In this document: one piece after another, positions 1 to 11,269 of the stretch
Numbering within the stretch: the stretch's first letter is position 1
Layout: each line of letters opens with the position of its first letter
Source of the DNA: Harmonia axyridis
Taxonomy: Eukaryota > Arthropoda > Insecta > Coleoptera > Coccinellidae
DNA: 64,000 bases
Direction: 5' to 3'
Assembly: GCF_914767665.1 (NCBI RefSeq)
Contig: NC_059506.1
Location: forward strand, 5,394,001-5,458,000
Translations under genes and position numbers: made by a program
Notes under the pieces: generated by a model
Database searches by the model: none
The model's input: the letters and a program-made list of their open reading frames with translations, nothing else
Told to the model about the DNA's origin: nothing

Positions 1-91
1 ATTTATATGATCTGCATTCTCCTTTAAGATATCTTATAATTTCCGAAAAAAAGGATTGGGATCCTTGAAGATTTTTTCTCCAAGTCTTATA

Positions 92-982
92 ACGGGTGTT
101 TTTTTCGAGGTATATAACTTTAAGTTGGCATTACTGTTCAAGATGACGACCGATTTAACAGCTGTCAGGTGATTTATTCTTAGTTTGGTTAGGCAATTCA
201 TCATGAATAGACTAGCGATCATCAAGTAAGGCGTAGATTCGTCGAATGGGCCCAAAATGAGATTGCCGTTGTTCCAGATTTTCATAAGCGAATTTTGTTT
301 AGCGATGATGCGCACTCCTGGTTGAATGGCTACGTCAAAAAACAGAATTGAAGCATTTGGAGTGAAGCTAATCCTCAAGTGTATGTCGAAACACCGTTAC
401 ATCCAGAAAAACTGACTGTTTGGTGCGCTTTATGGGCTGGTGGAATCATTGGTCCGTATTTCTTCAAAAACGATGATGGCCAGAACGTTACAGTCAATGG
501 TGATCGGTAAAGAGCCATGATTACTAACTTTTTCATTCCTGAATTGAACAACCAAGATGTCCAGGAGCTGTGTTTCCAACAAGACGGCGCAATATGTCAC
601 ACAGCTGGTGCCACAATCGATTTATTAAAAGACACGCCTAATTTCCAAGGTCTTGTGATTTAACACCGCTAGACTACTTTCTGGGGGGCTATGTAAAGTC
701 ATTGGTCTATGCGGATAAGCCACAAACCCTTGACCATTTGGAAGACAACATTCGCCGTGTTATTGCCGATATACGGGCACAAATGTTGGAAAAAGTCATC
801 GAAAATTGGACGCCCAGATTGGACTACATCCGAGCCAGCCGTGGCAGTCATATGCCAAAAATCATATTTAAAATGTAATGCCACAAGGTTATCTTGCGGA
901 TAAATGAAATTCATGTCAATCTAATAATCCATCGTTGTTTTATTGTAATTTAAAGTTCTATAGCTCTAAAAAAAACACCGTT
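92..982 (+). mobile_element. Tc1/mariner-superfamily element, decayed copy 1
   Basis: The element lies between TA dinucleotides at 90-91 and 983-984. Its ends are inverted: ACGGGTGTTTTTTTCGAGG on the left and, read from the right, AACGGTGTTTTTTTTAGAGC. The plus strand encodes a broken DDE transposase. Recognisable pieces are the first-Asp motif FSDDAHSWLNGYV (about 300-345), the stretch reading GGIIGPYFFKNDDGQN (about 435-485) and the second-Asp motif QQDGA. There is a deletion near 208-225 and another near 630, before the TPLDYF third-Asp region, plus several stops. The copy at 52155-53132 is the same family and more complete. This copy cannot encode a working enzyme. Confidence 0.85.
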
Positions 983-1089
983 TAGATGTCTGAAAATATC
1001 TCAGGGAAAAAGATCATTGTCTCAAACCACAATATGCAAAATTTTCTACACAAATTTAAGATCAGTTCTCCATAAACCTCTAATAGACC

Positions 1090-1400
1090 ATCGTGATGAA
1101 TTACCCTGAAAAATGGAACTGTAAAAATCCTCATGTCATTGCTGGGAGACCGTTACATTCACAAAAGTCACTGTATAATGTGCAATGTGGTCTGGTGGTG
1201 TGATTGGCCCGTACTTCTTCGAAAAACCTCAACCCGTCGATCCTACTAGCTTATTTTACCGATTACCGATTACCGATTTTTTTGTCCTGAACTTGATAAT
1301 ATGGAAATGGAAGATATGTGGTTCCAACAATTGAGTTCAACAAGCCACACGACATGACATGTTGTTGGTTTCGACAGATCTGTGCCTTGAAAACGGCGTT
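1090..1400 (+). pseudogene. Transposase fragment, Tc1/mariner type, heavily decayed
   Basis: Read on the plus strand, pieces such as GRPLHSQKS, a GVIGPYFFE-like string around 1195-1225 and a damaged WFQQ-like motif near 1318-1330 match the middle of a DDE transposase related to, but distinct from, the element at 92-982. Frameshifts and stops are frequent. No terminal repeats were recognised, so this is only a relic. Confidence 0.6.
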
Positions 1401-1597
1401 GAAAAATATAGTGTGTCCGATTAAAAACCCCAAATCTTCTCTTAATCTCTAAAAAGTAATATATTTCTATTACTTATGTAATAAGTATCAAATAAACCAT
1501 GAAAATTACCGAAAAAAATGTTTTAGAATTCTTCGAATTTCTCTAACAGAAACCAAGTTACGATTAAAGCGAAATATTTGAAACAGTCTTTTTTTAG

Positions 1598-1621
1598 AAA
1601 CGCCCTGTATACAGGGCGTTT
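1598..1621. repeat. 24-bp perfect palindrome of two CAGGG-type transposon ends
   Basis: The sequence CGCCCTGTATACAGGGCG (1601-1618) is a perfect palindrome and extends three bases on each side. CCCTG-TA-TA-CAGGG looks like two mariner inverted-repeat tips back to back at a TA, as if two element ends had been joined or an element had lost its whole interior. Confidence 0.55.
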
Positions 1622-1647
1622 ATATATAACTAGAGAACTATAGAAGA

Positions 1648-1738
1648 TATTTATGATCTGCATTCTGCGCTCTGATATCTTATAATTTTTAAAAAAATTG
1701 ATTGGGATCCTTAAAGATTTTTTTCTTCAAGTCTTATA
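1648..1738 (+). repeat. 90-bp repeat; unoccupied copy of the left flank of the element at 92
   Basis: This segment (ATGATCTGCATTC ... CAAGTCTTATA) repeats the first 91 bases of the window with moderate divergence. In the first copy the Tc element starts directly after CTTATA. Here the sequence continues without an element. It gives a related empty site for that insertion. Confidence 0.65.
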
Positions 1739-2914
1739 GTTATCGAGATGCTTTCAGTTAGCATCGAATTTGGGACACCCTCTAGAGTAATTTATGAAAT
1801 ATCCTGTGTAATATCCAGTAATTCCTAAAAATTTCCAAGTTTCCTTCATCACATACCTATGTTGAAAACTTCTCATTTCGGACAAGTTCTAGAAATTTAC
1901 GAATTTTTACAGTTCCAGAATAGTATTTGTTAAGCGTGGAGTTTGGAAGAACCCTTGTTCGACATCTCTTTAACTAAAAGTCCCAAGTTGACTGCAATCC
2001 ACTCAACTCAGTTTTCCTCGTGGAATTATTCGGAAAACGCTATCGTTCATTCACCGTTTCATTTTTCCTCGAGGGAAATTTTCACTGCCAGGAAATGCCA
2101 GTTGTATTTTTCTTAGGTGTGAAAATATCATCCCAAGGACCAGCTGAGAATCAGATTAAAGTGGGAACATTCTCGCACTTTTTTCGAGGACCTTCTTTTT
2201 GTCTACCGAAGAAAGTTTCTACGTTTGGTCTTGATTAATTTAAACTCAAAAACCTCTCTTTGGTGTTAGTACTTCCATTTATAAATTAGTCAAATAAACG
2301 AAATTAAATGATCTATACTTTTTTTATTTTTGAATAACAGAATTGTTTTGATACACTTTGCTCCTTCAAATTTTATATTTTTAAAATGACTAAACTATCC
2401 CTTATTTAGAGTGAGTCAATAGTGCTCGATCGATCATTAACTCTTTTAAATATTGGGATAGGAGATCAATTCAAATTTGGGCGGAATCGAAAGTACTCAG
2501 CTCATAAGTTCGAATTATTTTTGACTCTACAGGCTGATATCACTTATATAGGCATAGAAAATCTAGCCTTTTCAAGTTCAGTTAACTTGAACTTAACTTG
2601 TTAGAACCTGCCTTCTCAATAATCTTGAAAAAATCGTTAGAAAAAAAATTATTATTATTTTTTTTTGTTCAGTTGTGTGTCGCATATATTGGCTTTGTTA
2701 TTTAGCACTGTTCATAAAATTAAGAAGAAAATTTAATTTGATATTTCACCCCTCGGACAGGCTAGGACTTTGTGGGAAATCTTTTTTTTTGTAGTGTATA
2801 ATATTTGTTTAATATTTCTGCAAATAAATTTATCATTAATATTATATATTCTAAGTACGTAGCATATGATACGTAGCGGTCACCATCTTTAGTAGCGAAT
2901 TTATTTTATGTAAG
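1739..2914. other. Non-coding interval, no feature recognised
   Basis: Low-complexity, AT-rich sequence. The short open frames at about 2020-2240 and 2420-2600 have no recognisable domain and no splice context. I see no RNA gene or terminal repeats here. Confidence 0.4.
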
Positions 2915-4085
2915 ATGTATTGAAACCTGGTGTGTCTACTTATACCTGTAAAACTTCCAGACAAAACGAGAGGTTTTTCAGATTTATTCCTACTTGATTT
3001 CGAGGAATCGCGTCTGTTTCAGATAGCGCATACATCGTTTATCTTTGACATTTCATTTTAAGAAAAAAAAGTCCTATAATATGAGTCCCCAACATGTTGT
3101 TGAGATACATGTGTTAAAGTTTAAGTTTTTTCTCGTATAACCTTCCCTTCACAAGATATTTAATTCGAATTGGCCATAGATATTCCAGTTTAAAGTTTTC
3201 ACCATGTGATATGCTAATTTTGAATGCAAATGCTTAACATAGGTGTATGTATTAAAGCAAATGAAGTATTAATAATAATAATAAAAAAAAAATCTACGGG
3301 GTGATATTTTTTCTGGAAGGATGCCTGCTTCCTTCCTCCAAAACTATATTTTGGTGACTGGCTGTTAGTTTAGGAAAATGTAGAAAAAACTCTGGTCCAG
3401 TACTACACTTTTTGGTTTGTTATGGTTTTGTCGTATCTGCTATCGATTTCGAGAAAAAATCTTTAGTAATCCTCAGGAAAATCCGAATTACATATTATAG
3501 AGATCCAGCTAGTTAGCTAGTAAGCTCTAATGAATGCATTAATTATAAGTTTTGGTATTTATTTACCCAATCTGTAGCGAAGATTAATAAATATTTGATA
3601 AACTGATGAAAGTATCACAAAAAGTACGACACACTAGAAACAAGCTGTATATTGAAAGCAAAGCGTTTGCGTGCTCATATTCATGAATTTTTTTTTTCTT
3701 AAAGTTATCCAAGTAATTTTTCATTTTCCTTCGTAACTCTAATTCGAGAATACCCAGTATAAGGTAAGAACAACCGTATTAGTAATACGGTAATATTTCG
3801 AGTAATTTGGTTCAAACTTCGTTATCAAACGTCTTTTTTTTAACATTACAGATATTTGTAAAAGTTGTCGTCAAAAAATTTTTTTTTTCGTTTATCCCCC
3901 CAAGAAAAAAAAAATCTACGCCCTTGGTTCACAAGAGTCGAGAATTGAGAGAAATGTCAAAGATAAACGATGTATGCGCCATCTGAAACAGACGCGATCC
4001 TTCGAAATCAAGTAGGTATAAATCAGAAAAATCTCCCGTTTTGTCTGAAAGTTTTACAGGTATAAGTAGAGACACCAGGTTTTCT
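2915..4085. mobile_element. Non-coding element with about 140-bp terminal inverted repeats
   Basis: The segment 2915-3053 (containing CCTGGTGTGTCTACTTATAC and CATCGTTTATCTTTGACATTT) returns in inverted orientation at 3946-4085. The 890-bp interior is AT-rich, with homopolymer runs and no transposase. It is probably a foldback-type or MITE-like element. Its target-site duplication is not clear and its superfamily is unknown. Confidence 0.6.
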
Positions 4086-4099
4086 ATGCATCTCAGTTC

Positions 4100-4790
4100 C
4101 TACCTAAGAAACCAAATTATAGTAAGTAATTGTACAAGTGCATCAAAATTACCGATAATTTTGCATGACAGCGTGTTGTCTTGTCATAAAAACTGCATGG
4201 AATATTCGGGAATATTTCCCGAATAAACTGTTAACTTGTCAAAGTGACATAGATTCCATAGATGCCATAGATTCGAACTGTGTAAGATGCATAAAAACTA
4301 TGCATCTATCAACAGAACAATTATCGCAGTGCTATTTCGCTTCCTACAATGCAATTATCGTAAGTAATTGCACAAGTGCATCAAAATTACCGATAATTTT
4401 GCATGACAGCAAAATCTCCAAAAATGAAAATGACCGAATGCAGTTTTTCAAAGAAAACACGCTGGAATGAGAAATTATCTGGTAATTTTGATGCACGAGT
4501 GTAATTCGGGGGAATATTTCCCGAATAAACTGTTACATCACTTGTCAAACTGATGTAGAATGGAATTGCCATAGATTCGAACTGTGTAAGATGCATAGAA
4601 ACTATGCATCTATGAACAGAACAATTATCGCAGTGCAGTTTCGCTTGCTACAATGCAATTATCGCTGTAATTTTCGATAATTGTTCTCCATATACATAGA
4701 ATTTTCGACAGGAGGGAAATATTCGCTGTAATTTTCGATAATTGCATTCCATTTACATAGAATTTTTGACAGGAGGGAAATATTCATTAA
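4100..4790. repeat. Satellite-like direct repeats, including a 61-bp tandem pair
   Basis: A 48-bp stretch (AGTAATTG.ACAAGTGCATC ... GCATGACAGC) occurs at 4123-4171 and 4362-4410. A longer block around ATTCGAACTGTGTAAGATGC occurs at about 4270-4350 and 4570-4650. The end of the region is two tandem copies of a 61-bp unit at 4663-4723 and 4724-4784 (CGCTGTAATTTTCGATAATT ... GGAGGGAAATATT). No protein is encoded. Confidence 0.7.
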
Positions 4791-5477
4791 GATTATACCT
4801 TCCGTTCTCCGTGAAAGTCCAAGATACCTACCATAGTCCGTGGCCCACCCTGTATGTTAATTTCAATAGATTCCCATGATGAAATAAATACATACTGAGT
4901 TAAGCAATGATTGGTATTCTGATGTTGTCGAAACTATCAAAAATTCTGATCTCCGACTACTTTCGAGATATCATAAATTTTTCATCCGTGATAATATCGC
5001 CTTATATTTCTCCTACAACAACAGTAACTATAGGATATTCTAAAATTTATATGACAATAGAACTTTCCAGGAGCAAAAGAGCCGTCTGATAAATTTGACA
5101 CGTCCAAACTCGAGAGAAGTGAATACTTAATGGCAACTGTCCGTTAAGCGAAGTCTCAACGTAGTGGTGTGAAGTTAAAATATCGACAGGCCTCGTAATT
5201 TTGTCGCCTGACGTGGCAAGTGACACATCGTGACAAGTATTGATGAGGCATCCAGAGAAAATTTCCTGGCAACAAATATTTGAAGCTTTTTATCGGACAC
5301 AATCGATACAAGGAACATTCTTCGTGACGTTGATTTCTTCTGACGAGTTTGAAAATCGATTAGACAAACAGATGATGAAAACTCTGGAAAGATGTTATGG
5401 ATAAGGAATACCTGGAAGTAAACCTTTTCATAAACTAAAAAAAAAAATTTGACTGAGATCTTGGCGCGTTATTTCAC
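4791..5477. other. Non-coding interval, no feature recognised
   Basis: Apart from a CCACCCTGTATG string near 4845 that resembles a stray mariner terminus, I see no conserved coding frame, RNA gene or repeat structure. Confidence 0.4.
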
Positions 5478-6480
5478 TCAGATCTTCTTTTTGTTTGAGG
5501 TCCAGAATTTACATTCCCTTCTCCTCTAATTTCATTTCTCCTATTTTCTGCTGTTCTCTGATCGGAAGGCTTTCCTCCCTACTTCATGTCACTTTTTTCT
5601 TCTATTGGTTCTTTGAAAGAGCTATTTCCTCTTATCTGTCTTTCTTGTTTTGATTTGTATTAACTTTTCTTAATTCCTTATTCTCGTGCTCTTTCAGCGT
5701 CTCTATTGTCTTTTTTCTTTGTTTATTGACTATTTCTTCAATACTTTCAATTTTCAGTTCTTCTCTGATTTCTTGGTTAGTTATATACCATGGGACGCCA
5801 ACCGCTGTTCTTTTTACGTAATTTAGCATACTTTGCAACTGATCATTATTATTGTCCTTCGTATTGTACCAGGTAGCTCCTGCATACGTAATGCATGGTA
5901 TTAGCACTATTTTTATTATCTTCAGCTTGTTTTCTAAAGAAAGTTTACTTCTAGGGTTGAGCAATGGGTACAGTCTGCCGTGCAATTACCTTGTCTTTTT
6001 TTTTTCTTCTATCTGTTTGTTAAAATTAATCTTTCATCCAGTATTACTCCCAGATATTTTGCTTCCTTTTTCCATTCTATCGTCTGGTTTTCTATTTTGG
6101 CGTTTCCTGCTTTCTCTTACTGTTGTTCCTCCGAAGTAGAATGCAACTGTTTTCGATGTTTTCACTTTGAATCTCCATTTCTTGAAGTATTCCATCAGTG
6201 TATCTAGGTCTATCTGTAACTGCCTAGTGATTGTTTTCCGCATTCTATTGTGATAGTATATGGCAGTGTCATCTGCAAACTGGGCTATCTTGCATCTTTT
6301 CATTTTCGGTATGTCTGCTATGTAAGTTGAACAGCAGCGGTCCTATCACCGATCCTTGGGGAATTCCGGCTTCTATTTCTCTAATCGTTGACCTGGTACT
6401 ATCGATATTCACCCTAAATTTTCTATTTGCCAGGTACGATTGTATCAATCTCGTGAGTTTGATTGGAAATTTTCATTTTG
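5478..6480 (-). pseudogene. Jockey-like LINE (family A) ORF2 fragment, copy 1
   Basis: On the minus strand two open stretches cover the end of a non-LTR reverse transcriptase. One (6303-6034) contains the polymerase motif FADDTAIYY. The other (5985-5632) contains NKLKIIK...ITYAGATWYNTKDNN and PWYITNQEIREE, typical of the thumb and C-terminal part. They are in different frames, so the ORF is broken. The copy is 5'-truncated near 6480, just before the motif FPIKLTRLIQSYLAN. Two further copies (6680-9875 and 50060-51265) lie on the plus strand, so this one is inverted and head-to-head with its neighbour. Confidence 0.85.
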
Positions 6481-6880
6481 TTATTTCATCTACAACTGCT
6501 CCATTTGGAAGCTATTTAAGCACTGAATTTAGACCATTTAGGTTACGTTTTGAAACTCAGAACACAGCTCATATTTCATTACGTATAGGTAACGCAGGAG
6601 TAGAATTCAGAAACTAAAAGAACTCCTACTTATACTTAACCAAATACCGGCACTGCTTCTTCTATATACAGGGATAGTCAATAGTGCTAGCAAAGAGCAT
6701 TCAACGATCCATCAACTGGTACGATTAACGGAAAATATTGAGGAGCAAATAAACCTCTCTACAAATACTGGTGCAATATTCTTGGATATAGAAAAAGCAT
6801 TTGATAAAATGTGGCATCAAGGTCTGATATACAAAATGAAGTTGAAGAAATTTCCAATCAAACTTACGAGATACAGTATA

Positions 6881-8781
6881 CAGGGTGTCCCGTAAAGACC
6901 ACGTCAAACCGAGGTAGAATGTAGATCAAAGGATAACCCACCTGGTATGACAAAATTTCCATTATAAAAGTCTTACCATTTTCGAGATATTTTGTTTTTT
7001 TTTTTAATAATGAATTTTTGCCCCTTCAAATAGTTTTGTCCTTACGGTTGGTACAATTTTACACCTTTTTGGTTGATTTTTTCAGTAAAATATTGCTGAA
7101 GAATGATTCTAACGTTCACATTGAAAACATTCTCCGAACGTTTCAAAGGGGGCTATCAGAAATATTTTTATTGAAAATTTTGGTAGTGGATTCTTTCGTT
7201 CATGAAGTTTAGCCCATCGTAGTGGAACCGAAATGTACTGAGCTACTGTTGCACATTACACCAATTAAATGTCTATTTTATAGTAATTTCAAAAAGGTTT
7301 CACACAAGTCATTTGTTATTCAAAGAAAAAAGATATGGCTGTCTTTATCCGAATAGGTACGTTTCTGACAAAATCAAGTTAGTCAATTATGTTAAGAAAT
7401 CTTCGATGTTGCATTACTTAGTGAACAGTGGCAAATGCTTACGTGCGAAAATATTACTCGCCTAATTTTTCACCTCAACGAAATTCAATTTTGCCGGCAA
7501 ATTTTGAGAAAAAATCATGCAGATCCAGATTTTTTTATTAAGATCATATGGACCGACGAGTCTTCCTGTACCAAGGATGGGTACATGAATCTCCAGGATT
7601 TGCATAGCTGGAATATCATAAATCCACACGTGGTGAGAGATGATAGAAAAAGATATGTCTGTTTCTATCCAACAGGGTGCGTTTCTGACTATAATTTGAT
7701 GGTTATTATTTAGAGTAGATACTAATATTTTTAACGACATGAAGAGCTTTTATAATCATTACAGAACATGTTCAAAATGGCGTCCTCCTTCGCGTATACA
7801 GGCTCTGCATCGACTGAGAAACGACCTTTTCACTGCCCTCAAATGGATGTCGGATATTTCCGCTGCAGCAACTCGGATGCGTTCTCTCAATTCGGCTTCA
7901 TCACGTATGGATGTTGCGTATACTTTGTCTTTAAGACAGTCCCAATAATAAAAGTCCAGAAGAATTTAGGTCAGGTGAACGAGGAAGCCACAAAATTTCA
8001 CCTCCTCTTTCAATTCCCCGGTGGGGATAAGTTCTATTCAAAGGTGCGGTAACTTCGCGTCCGTAATGCCCGCCACTCACAAAGCATTTTCTCCAGCATC
8101 TGGAATCCAGGCACCCAAGAGATTCCAGTCGGGCAATCAAGTTCATTCTCTGATTTACAGTCGTGCGGCCTTGTTCCGAGCTGCCCGACTGTAAAATGAT
8201 CCGAATGCTCGACCATGGGTGCCTCGTGAGTGGCCGCCTCAAGGTGCTGGGCATCCACCATGTTGAAACCACAGACTACGTAGCAGCGCCAGTAGCACAT
8301 CTTCCAATAAAAAGGCCAGCTGGTTGGTTAAAAATTCCAAATAATTGTTTGCGTTCAGTGATGGCGGCAGTTCGATCGGGCCCAAAATTGCACCATTAAA
8401 TATTGCAGTCCATAAATTGACCTTTAATCGGAGGAGGTGATCTATCTTCACTCACCTCGTGTGGATTTATGATATTCCAGCTATGCAAATTGTGGAGATT
8501 CATGTACCCATCCTTGGTACAGGAAGACAGGAAGTTTTTAATGTATAAATTAAAATCATTCTTCAGCAATATTTTACTGAAAAAATTAACCAAAAAGGTG
8601 TAAAATTGTACCAACCGTAAGGACAAAACTATTGAAAGGGGCAAAAATTCATTATTTTCAAAAAAAACAAAATATCTCGAAAACGGTAATACTTTTATAA
8701 TGGTAATTTTGTCATACCAGGCGGGTTATCCTTTGATCTACATTCTACCTCGGTTTGACGTGGTCTTTACGGGACACCCTG
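6881..8781. mobile_element. Mariner-type element A, two halves head to head
   Basis: Flanked by TA (6879-6880 and 8782-8783), with both ends reading CAGGGTGTCCCGTAAAGACC inward. The left half (to about 7735) reads on the plus strand and contains the first-Asp region WTDESSCTKDGYMN (about 7549-7590). The right half, read on the minus strand from 8781 to about 7775, holds a nearly full but frameshifted transposase: TKDGYMNLHNLHSW, NLWTAIFNGAILGPIE, a damaged WFQHDG motif, PRSPDLN, and a C-terminal FEHVL. The two halves point at each other, so both outer ends derive from the 5' end of the parental element. Confidence 0.75.
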
Positions 8782-9381
8782 TACAATAATAATAATACAA
8801 TAGTACCTGGCAAGCAGAAAATTTGGAGTGAATATCGATAGTACCAGCTTGACAATCAGAGAAATTGAAGCCGGAAGATCAGTGAAGCCCAAGGATCGGT
8901 GATAGGACCGCTGCTATTCAACTTATACATTGCAGACATACCAAAAATGAATAGATACAAGTTTGCAGATGACACTGCTATATACTATCACAGAAGAATG
9001 CGGCAAGCAATTGGTAGGCAGTAACAGATACAGATAAACCTAGATGAACGATAGAATACAAGAAATGGAGATTCAAAGTGAATACATTGAAAACAGTTGC
9101 AATCTACTTCGGACGAAGACCAGTAAAGAAAGAGAAAGCAGGAAACGTCAAAATAGGAAATCATACGATAGAATGGAAAAAGGAAGCTAAATATCTGGGA
9201 GTAATACTAGATGAAAGAATGAATTTTAACAAACAGAAAAAAAAGGCAATTGCACGGGAGACTGTTCCCGCTGTTCAACCCAAAAAGTGAACTTTCCTTA
9301 TAGAAAACAAGCTGAAGATAATAAAAATAGTGCTAATACCAAGCATTACATATGCAGGAGTCACCTGGTATAATACGAAAA

Positions 9382-9598
9382 ACAATTTTAAGTTTTCTTC
9401 TCGGATTTGTTGGTTGGTTATATACCATGGAGCACCAAGTGCTGTTACTGCATTTAGCGTAGTTTGCAACTGATCCTTATTATTATTACTATGCTTAATA
9501 ATAATAATAAGGATCAGTTGCAAACTACGCTAAATGCAGTAACAGCACTTGGTGCCCCATGGTATATAACCAACCAACAAATCCGAGAAGAAAACTTA
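9382..9598. repeat. Near-perfect 100-bp-arm palindrome inside LINE A
   Basis: The stretch from TTTTAAGTTTTCTTCTCGG to about 9480 returns as its reverse complement from about 9500 to 9598, ending CCGAGAAGAAAACTTAAAA. Only a short AT-rich spacer lies between the arms. The arms are LINE A coding sequence (region PWYITNQQIREE), so a piece of the LINE has been duplicated in inverted orientation. Confidence 0.9.
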
Positions 9599-9875
9599 AA
9601 ATTGAAACTATTGAGGAAATAGTAAACAAACAAAGAAAGAAGACAATAGAGATGCTGAAAGAGCATGAGAATAAGGAATTAAGAGAGATATCTACTACAA
9701 ATCAAAATAAGAATGACAGATAAGAGGAAATACCTCTTTTAAATAGCGATATAGAAGAAAAAAGTGACATGCAGTAGAGGGAAAAGTCTCCCAATTAGAC
9801 AACAGTGGGAAATAGGAGAAATTAAACTAGAGGCGTAAGGAATAAACATTCCGGTCCTTAAACAAAAAGAAGATC

Positions 9876-10788
9876 TGAGTTAAAAATGCTAAATTCTATT
9901 CTAAAACTGGCTCGAAAAGTGATAGGCCAATTGCTTTTCCAAATAGCAGGTTAGGTTTAGTTATTAAAAGTCTGACACTGTTCGACCTTTTCACAAAGTA
10001 GCTCGTCCATGCTTCAACAAAAACAAAAAAATTTAAAGGCAGCAAAATATCTGGAAGTAATACTAAATGAAAGAATGAACTTGAACAAACAGTTAGAAGG
10101 TACTCAATCCTAGAAGTTAACTTTCCTTAGTAAACAAGCTGAAGATAATAAAAATACTGAAATATACTTTCTACTGCAATTGACACTTTTAATAATACAG
10201 GACGGTTCACTAACGACAAAAATGATTCGAGTAATCAATTAAGAAAAATCAAAAAACGCTTGAATATTATTTTCCAGAAGACTCTTTCAAAATTTGGAGC
10301 TCCAAAACGGGACGTGAGGAAAAATCATCGAAATAGAAGAGAAGGAGGCGCTATGACCTGTTATCGTGCTAGAAGAAATGTGTCCACTAGGCAGGGCTAA
10401 TTCTATTACTAGAGTGGGGGAAAGATCAGGGTCGGATTAAGTAAACTTTCACGAAGGAATACGAAAATAAACCGTGTTCATCACTTTTTAAACAGTCCTA
10501 GCACTGTTCACAAACAAGTTTTTGTTTCAAATAATATACAACATATCCTACCATATAAATTTTGATATATTTGGAGTATGGTGAAGATGGATATGCAGAT
10601 ATGCAAAACTTGTGAATACGGATCTGTTCACTACTATAAAATGTTATTGGCCAAAAGTTAACTGAGATCTATATCCAAAATGGCGTACTAGTACCGCTTT
10701 AAGACACGTGATGTCGACGCCTTCTACATTCTATCTCGATGGGAAAAATTGGTCATCTCACCGTGACGACCATTTTGGAACTCCAATG
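9876..10788. other. Intergenic debris with a small LINE A fragment
   Basis: About 10030-10165 matches LINE A again on the plus strand (KYLEVILNERMNLNKQ, then LVNKLKIIK). The remainder (10170-10788) is AT-rich, with no recognisable gene or repeat. Confidence 0.5.
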
Positions 10789-11005
10789 TTATTAATAATA
10801 ATAATAATAATATTTATTCATGCTATTACATTTCACAATGTTTACATACGTCAAAAACAAATAGAAAATATATTTATACATATATACTCATGAAAAATCC
10901 TGAAAATTATTCAAATAGTATTCATTCAATGAGAAAAAACATTTATTCAACAAGTATTTTGTCAGACAAAGTTTGAATTGTTTAGTAGGCATCGCCCTCA
11001 CAGTG

Positions 11006-11220
11006 TGTTTCGTCTCCAAAGAACACCTACCCGGTGAACAAAGACGTCTAATATGGAGAATGGTAAACAAATATGATTCCAAAGGAGGCTTCAAATAACT
11101 ATTGTCTCGTAAAATATATTCATAAAACTGACAACATCAAAATTGTAATTTCTTCGAAATATTGACAACGTCAAAAAAATTATGTTTCATAGATATCTTA
11201 GATACAGAGTTTCTCCAACA
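11006..11220 (-). repeat. 3' LTR of BEL element 1
   Basis: Begins TGTTTCGTCTCC and ends CTCCAACA on the plus strand (TG...CA borders). It matches 14152-14366 except for a G/A and a T/C difference. On the minus strand it is preceded by a purine-rich AAGGTGGGAG tract that can serve as the polypurine primer. Confidence 0.93.
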
Positions 11221-11269
11221 TACTCCCACCTTGAGTTACAAAACATCAGAGGAGTAACTCAATTCCAAA

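Larger units (their letters stand above)
6680..9875 (+). pseudogene. LINE family A copy 2, interrupted by a mariner element
   Basis: The LINE is in two parts: 6680-6880 (reverse transcriptase motif FLDIEKAFDKMWHQ) and 8784-9875. The later part carries a shortened polymerase motif FADDTAIYYH near 8960, the stretch KEAKYLGVILDERMNFN near 9180-9230, and the 3' untranslated sequence. The break falls exactly at the TA flanking the mariner element at 6881-8781. A 100-bp inverted duplication (9382-9598) further scrambles the ORF. No functional product is possible. Confidence 0.85.

Noticed and set aside
2020..2238. Open stretch starting MELFGKRYRSF
   Set aside because: No recognisable domain and no transcription or splice context.
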